Program-made: the position numbers and the translations under genes | Source of the DNA: JALYIM01 sp040003205 | Lineage (GTDB): Bacteria > Acidobacteriota > Terriglobia > Terriglobales > Acidobacteriaceae | Assembly (NCBI GenBank): GCA_040003205.1 | Contig: JBDUDA010000120.1 | Coordinates: 1-9,169 of the forward strand | Direction of reading: 5' to 3' | Length of the DNA: 9,169 nucleotides | The notes under the pieces: model-generated | What the model saw: the letters and a program-made list of their open reading frames with translations, nothing else | Database searches by the model: none | Told to the model about the DNA's origin: nothing | Part shown: positions 7,247-9,169 of the stretch, one piece after another | How the letters are laid out: each line of letters opens with the position of its first letter | Position numbering within the stretch: the first letter of the stretch is position 1

Positions 7247-9073
7247 TTGCCGCCGATTCTCAATGCTCAGGGCCTCTCCAAACGATATGGAGCGAAGCCG
7301 CTGTTCGAAGATATTTCTTTCACAATTTCAGAAGGCGATCGTATCGGACTGATTGGGCCGAACGGCGCGGGCAAATCAACCCTGCTCGAAATTCTCGCCA
7401 ATCGTGTCGAGCCGGACAGCGGCAACGTAGCGGCCCGCAAGCGCGCTCGTCTCAGTTATGTGGTGCAGGATTCGCAGTTTGCCTCCGGCACGACCGTTCG
7501 CTCCATTATCGAGAGCGCTCTCGACGAGGCCGCAGTCCCACAAGCTGAGCGCGGAACCCGCATCGGGGAAACGCTTGGGCGCGCGGGCTTCATTGATCTC
7601 GAAGCCGAGGCCTCATCGCTTTCTGGAGGATGGCGCAAGCGGCTCGCTATCGTCGAAGCGTTGGTGCGTGCGCCCGACGTGCTCCTGCTGGATGAGCCCA
7701 CAAATCATCTCGACCTCGCGGGCATCGAGTGGTTGGAAGACATTCTACGCAACGCTCCATTCGCCTGCGTGATCGTTAGTCACGATCGCTATTTTCTAGA
7801 AAACGTCGCAACTGAGGTCGCGGAGTTGAACCGTACGTATCCCGAAGGCATACTGCGCGTGGTGGGAAACTATAGTGCGTTTCTGGAGAAAAAAGAGGCG
7901 TTCCTCGAGAGCCAGGCGAAGCGGCAGGATTCCCTGGAAAATCGCGTCAAGCGTGAGATCGAATGGCTGCGGCGAGGTCCGAAGGCGCGCACGACTAAAT
8001 CGAAAGCCCGCATCAGCAAAGCGAAAGACCTGATAGGCGAATTGTCAGACTTGAACAGCCGCACTCGCACCGCCAGCGCCAACATCGATTTCAACGCCAC
8101 TGAGCGGCAGACGAAGCGTCTGATTGCGATCGAGGGGCTTCATTACGAGATCGAAGGCCGTCCGCTGTTTTCTAATCTCGATTTCGTCATCACCGCGGGG
8201 ATGAGAGTTGGCCTCGTCGGTCCTAATGGAAGCGGCAAGACAACTTTGTTGCGCCTGCTGCGCGGAGAGACCGAGCCAGCCTCCGGCACGATTCAACATG
8301 CTCCTACGTTGCGAATCGTTTATTTCGATCAGAACCGCCAGCTCGACGAGGGTGTTACTCTGCGCCGCGCGCTCGCCCCTGACAGCGATTCGGTTATTTA
8401 TCAGGACCGCGTAATCCACGTGGCATCGTGGGCGGCGCGGTTTTTATTTACCAGCGAACAACTCAATCAGCCCGTGGAAAGATTGTCCGGCGGAGAAAAG
8501 GCGCGCGTATTGATTGCTCTCCTGATGCTCCAGTCCGCCGACGTGTTGTTGCTCGATGAGCCGACGAATGACTTGGATATTCCCACGCTCGAAATACTGG
8601 AAGAAAGTTTGCTCGAATATCCCGGCGCGCTGGTGCTCGTTACGCACGACCGCTATCTATTGGATCGAGTCTCGACGGTCGTCTTAGGACTTGATGGCAA
8701 CGGCGAAGCAGAGAGTTTTGCAGACTATTCGCAATGGGAGCTCTGGCAGGCGGAACGCGAGCGAGGAGGAAAGCCCGCGAGCAATTCGAGACTAGGGTCC
8801 TCTAAAGATGCGGCGTCGAATGGCGGGAAATCGTTCTCCGGCAAATCCGCAAAGAAGCTTTCGTATCTCGAGGTGCGCGAACTTTCCAGCATTGAAGAAA
8901 GAGTCGCCGCGGCGGAAGAAGTACTGCAATCGAAAACCGCCACATTGGATGATCCGAAAATCGTGAGTGACGCGCCTGCGCTGATCAAGGCAAATGCGGA
9001 GTTCGAGGCAGCCGGGCAAACGGTAGATGAGCTATACAAACGCTGGGCGGAGCTGGAGCAGAAACAAAATTGA
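7247..9073 (+). CDS. uup: ABC-F family ATPase, Uup-like
   Basis: This is a soluble ABC-F ATPase without membrane segments; such proteins act at the ribosomal E site in translation or subunit assembly. E. coli Uup binds ribosomes, and its loss raises precise transposon excision. The first ATPase domain has Walker A GPNGAGKST (37-45), signature LSGGW (125-129), Walker B LLLDEPTNHLD (146-156) and H-loop SHD (178-180). A basic linker follows (about 213-265, with EIEWLRRGPKARTTKSKARI). The second domain has GPNGSGKTT (325-333), LSGGEKAR (413-420), LLLDEPTNDLD (434-444) and THD (466-468). A low-complexity Ser/Gly/Lys stretch (about 505-535) leads to a C-terminal coiled coil (538-608, starting LSYLEVREL). 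This coil, which binds DNA in E. coli Uup, separates it from EttA and YbiT. All ATPase residues are present. It starts 81 nt after glnD with a good ribosome-binding site. I see no terminator or strong promoter in that gap, so co-transcription with glnD is possible. Exact orthology to Uup is inferred. Confidence 0.88.
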   Translation: MPPILNAQGLSKRYGAKPLFEDISFTISEGDRIGLIGPNGAGKSTLLEILANRVEPDSGNVAARKRARLSYVVQDSQFASGTTVRSIIESALDEAAVPQAERGTRIGETLGRAGFIDLEAEASSLSGGWRKRLAIVEALVRAPDVLLLDEPTNHLDLAGIEWLEDILRNAPFACVIVSHDRYFLENVATEVAELNRTYPEGILRVVGNYSAFLEKKEAFLESQAKRQDSLENRVKREIEWLRRGPKARTTKSKARISKAKDLIGELSDLNSRTRTASANIDFNATERQTKRLIAIEGLHYEIEGRPLFSNLDFVITAGMRVGLVGPNGSGKTTLLRLLRGETEPASGTIQHAPTLRIVYFDQNRQLDEGVTLRRALAPDSDSVIYQDRVIHVASWAARFLFTSEQLNQPVERLSGGEKARVLIALLMLQSADVLLLDEPTNDLDIPTLEILEESLLEYPGALVLVTHDRYLLDRVSTVVLGLDGNGEAESFADYSQWELWQAERERGGKPASNSRLGSSKDAASNGGKSFSGKSAKKLSYLEVRELSSIEERVAAAEEVLQSKTATLDDPKIVSDAPALIKANAEFEAAGQTVDELYKRWAELEQKQN

Positions 9074-9078
9074 AGCTC

Positions 9079-9112
9079 AGGGTGCCCCACCCTTCGTTCT
9101 GTGAAGGGTGGG
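9079..9112. repeat. Strong intergenic hairpin, REP-like candidate
   Basis: CCCACCCTTC (9086-9095) and GAAGGGTGGG (9103-9112) form a perfect 10-bp GC-rich stem with a 7-nt loop. A second AGGGTG at 9079-9084 can instead pair with CACCCT (9088-9093), giving two mutually exclusive folds. The element sits 12 nt after the uup-like stop, and no T-run follows, which argues against a simple intrinsic terminator. Its look and place suit a dispersed intergenic palindrome, but only one copy is in this window. It may still help stop transcription or protect the 3' end of the mRNA. Confidence 0.5.
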
Positions 9113-9137
9113 AGACGAAACTGCATGCCGCTGTGTC

Positions 9138-9169
9138 TTGTTTACACCCAATTGCGCTCTTATTATTCT
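9138..9169 (+). promoter_or_regulatory. Possible sigma70-type promoter reading out of the window
   Basis: TTGTTT (9138-9143) and TATTAT (9161-9166) are separated by 17 nt. An overlapping alternative is TTTACA (9141-9146) with TATTCT (9164-9169), also at 17 nt. The segment is AT-rich compared with the genes and follows a hairpin that closes the previous gene, a sensible place for a promoter of a gene to the right. That gene is not visible, so the call is tentative. Confidence 0.3.

Noticed and set aside
4357..9073. A functional system linking ATP synthase, GlnD and the ABC-F ATPase.
   Set aside because: The genes are housekeeping genes with separate known roles, and a terminator lies between atpC and glnD. 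Adjacency alone does not support a joint function.
8725..9126. A - strand frame covering the end of the uup-like gene and the 3' hairpin.
   Set aside because: Its start falls in the hairpin region and the rest is antisense to the coiled-coil coding region; Ser/Ala-rich low-complexity text with no domain.

Overview
The window is an ordinary-looking, moderately GC-rich bacterial chromosomal segment with every gene on the + strand. It holds the 3' half of an F-type ATP synthase operon, then glnD, then an ABC-F ATPase gene of the Uup type. Base and codon use look even across all genes, and I see no insertion sequence, phage gene, CRISPR array, tRNA or rRNA. The protein sequences and the gene order atpA-atpG-atpD-atpC followed by glnD suggest a member of the Acidobacteriota (Terriglobia/Koribacter-like). 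That is an impression from remembered family sequences, not a search result.

Region 1 (2-4356): atpA (5'-truncated by the window edge), atpG, atpD and atpC encode the alpha, gamma, beta and epsilon subunits of F1. Spacings are 0, 39 and 17 nt, so this is one transcription unit, closed by a hairpin-plus-T-run terminator at about 4385-4420. The catalytic and nucleotide-binding motifs of alpha and beta are intact. The gamma subunit is long (348 aa) because of an insertion at the same place as the regulatory insert of cyanobacterial and chloroplast gamma. The alpha subunit has an Ala/Pro/Lys-rich C-terminal tail.

Region 2 (4357-4552): a 196-nt intergenic stretch holds the terminator and then three separate dyad-symmetric elements. 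Two tiny reading frames abut or overlap the glnD start. This is the most likely place for glnD transcriptional or translational control.

Region 3 (4553-7165): glnD encodes the bifunctional uridylyltransferase/uridylyl-removing sensor of nitrogen status, with intact nucleotidyltransferase and HD sites and two ACT domains.

Region 4 (7247-9073): a two-domain ABC-F protein with a Uup-like C-terminal coiled coil, preceded by a clear Shine-Dalgarno and starting at TTG.

Region 5 (9074-9169): a strong 10-bp hairpin without a T-run, resembling a dispersed intergenic repeat unit, then a possible promoter reading out of the window.

I do not see a previously undescribed multi-gene system here. The points most worth following are the gamma-subunit insert, the glnD leader and the repeat-like hairpin at the right end.
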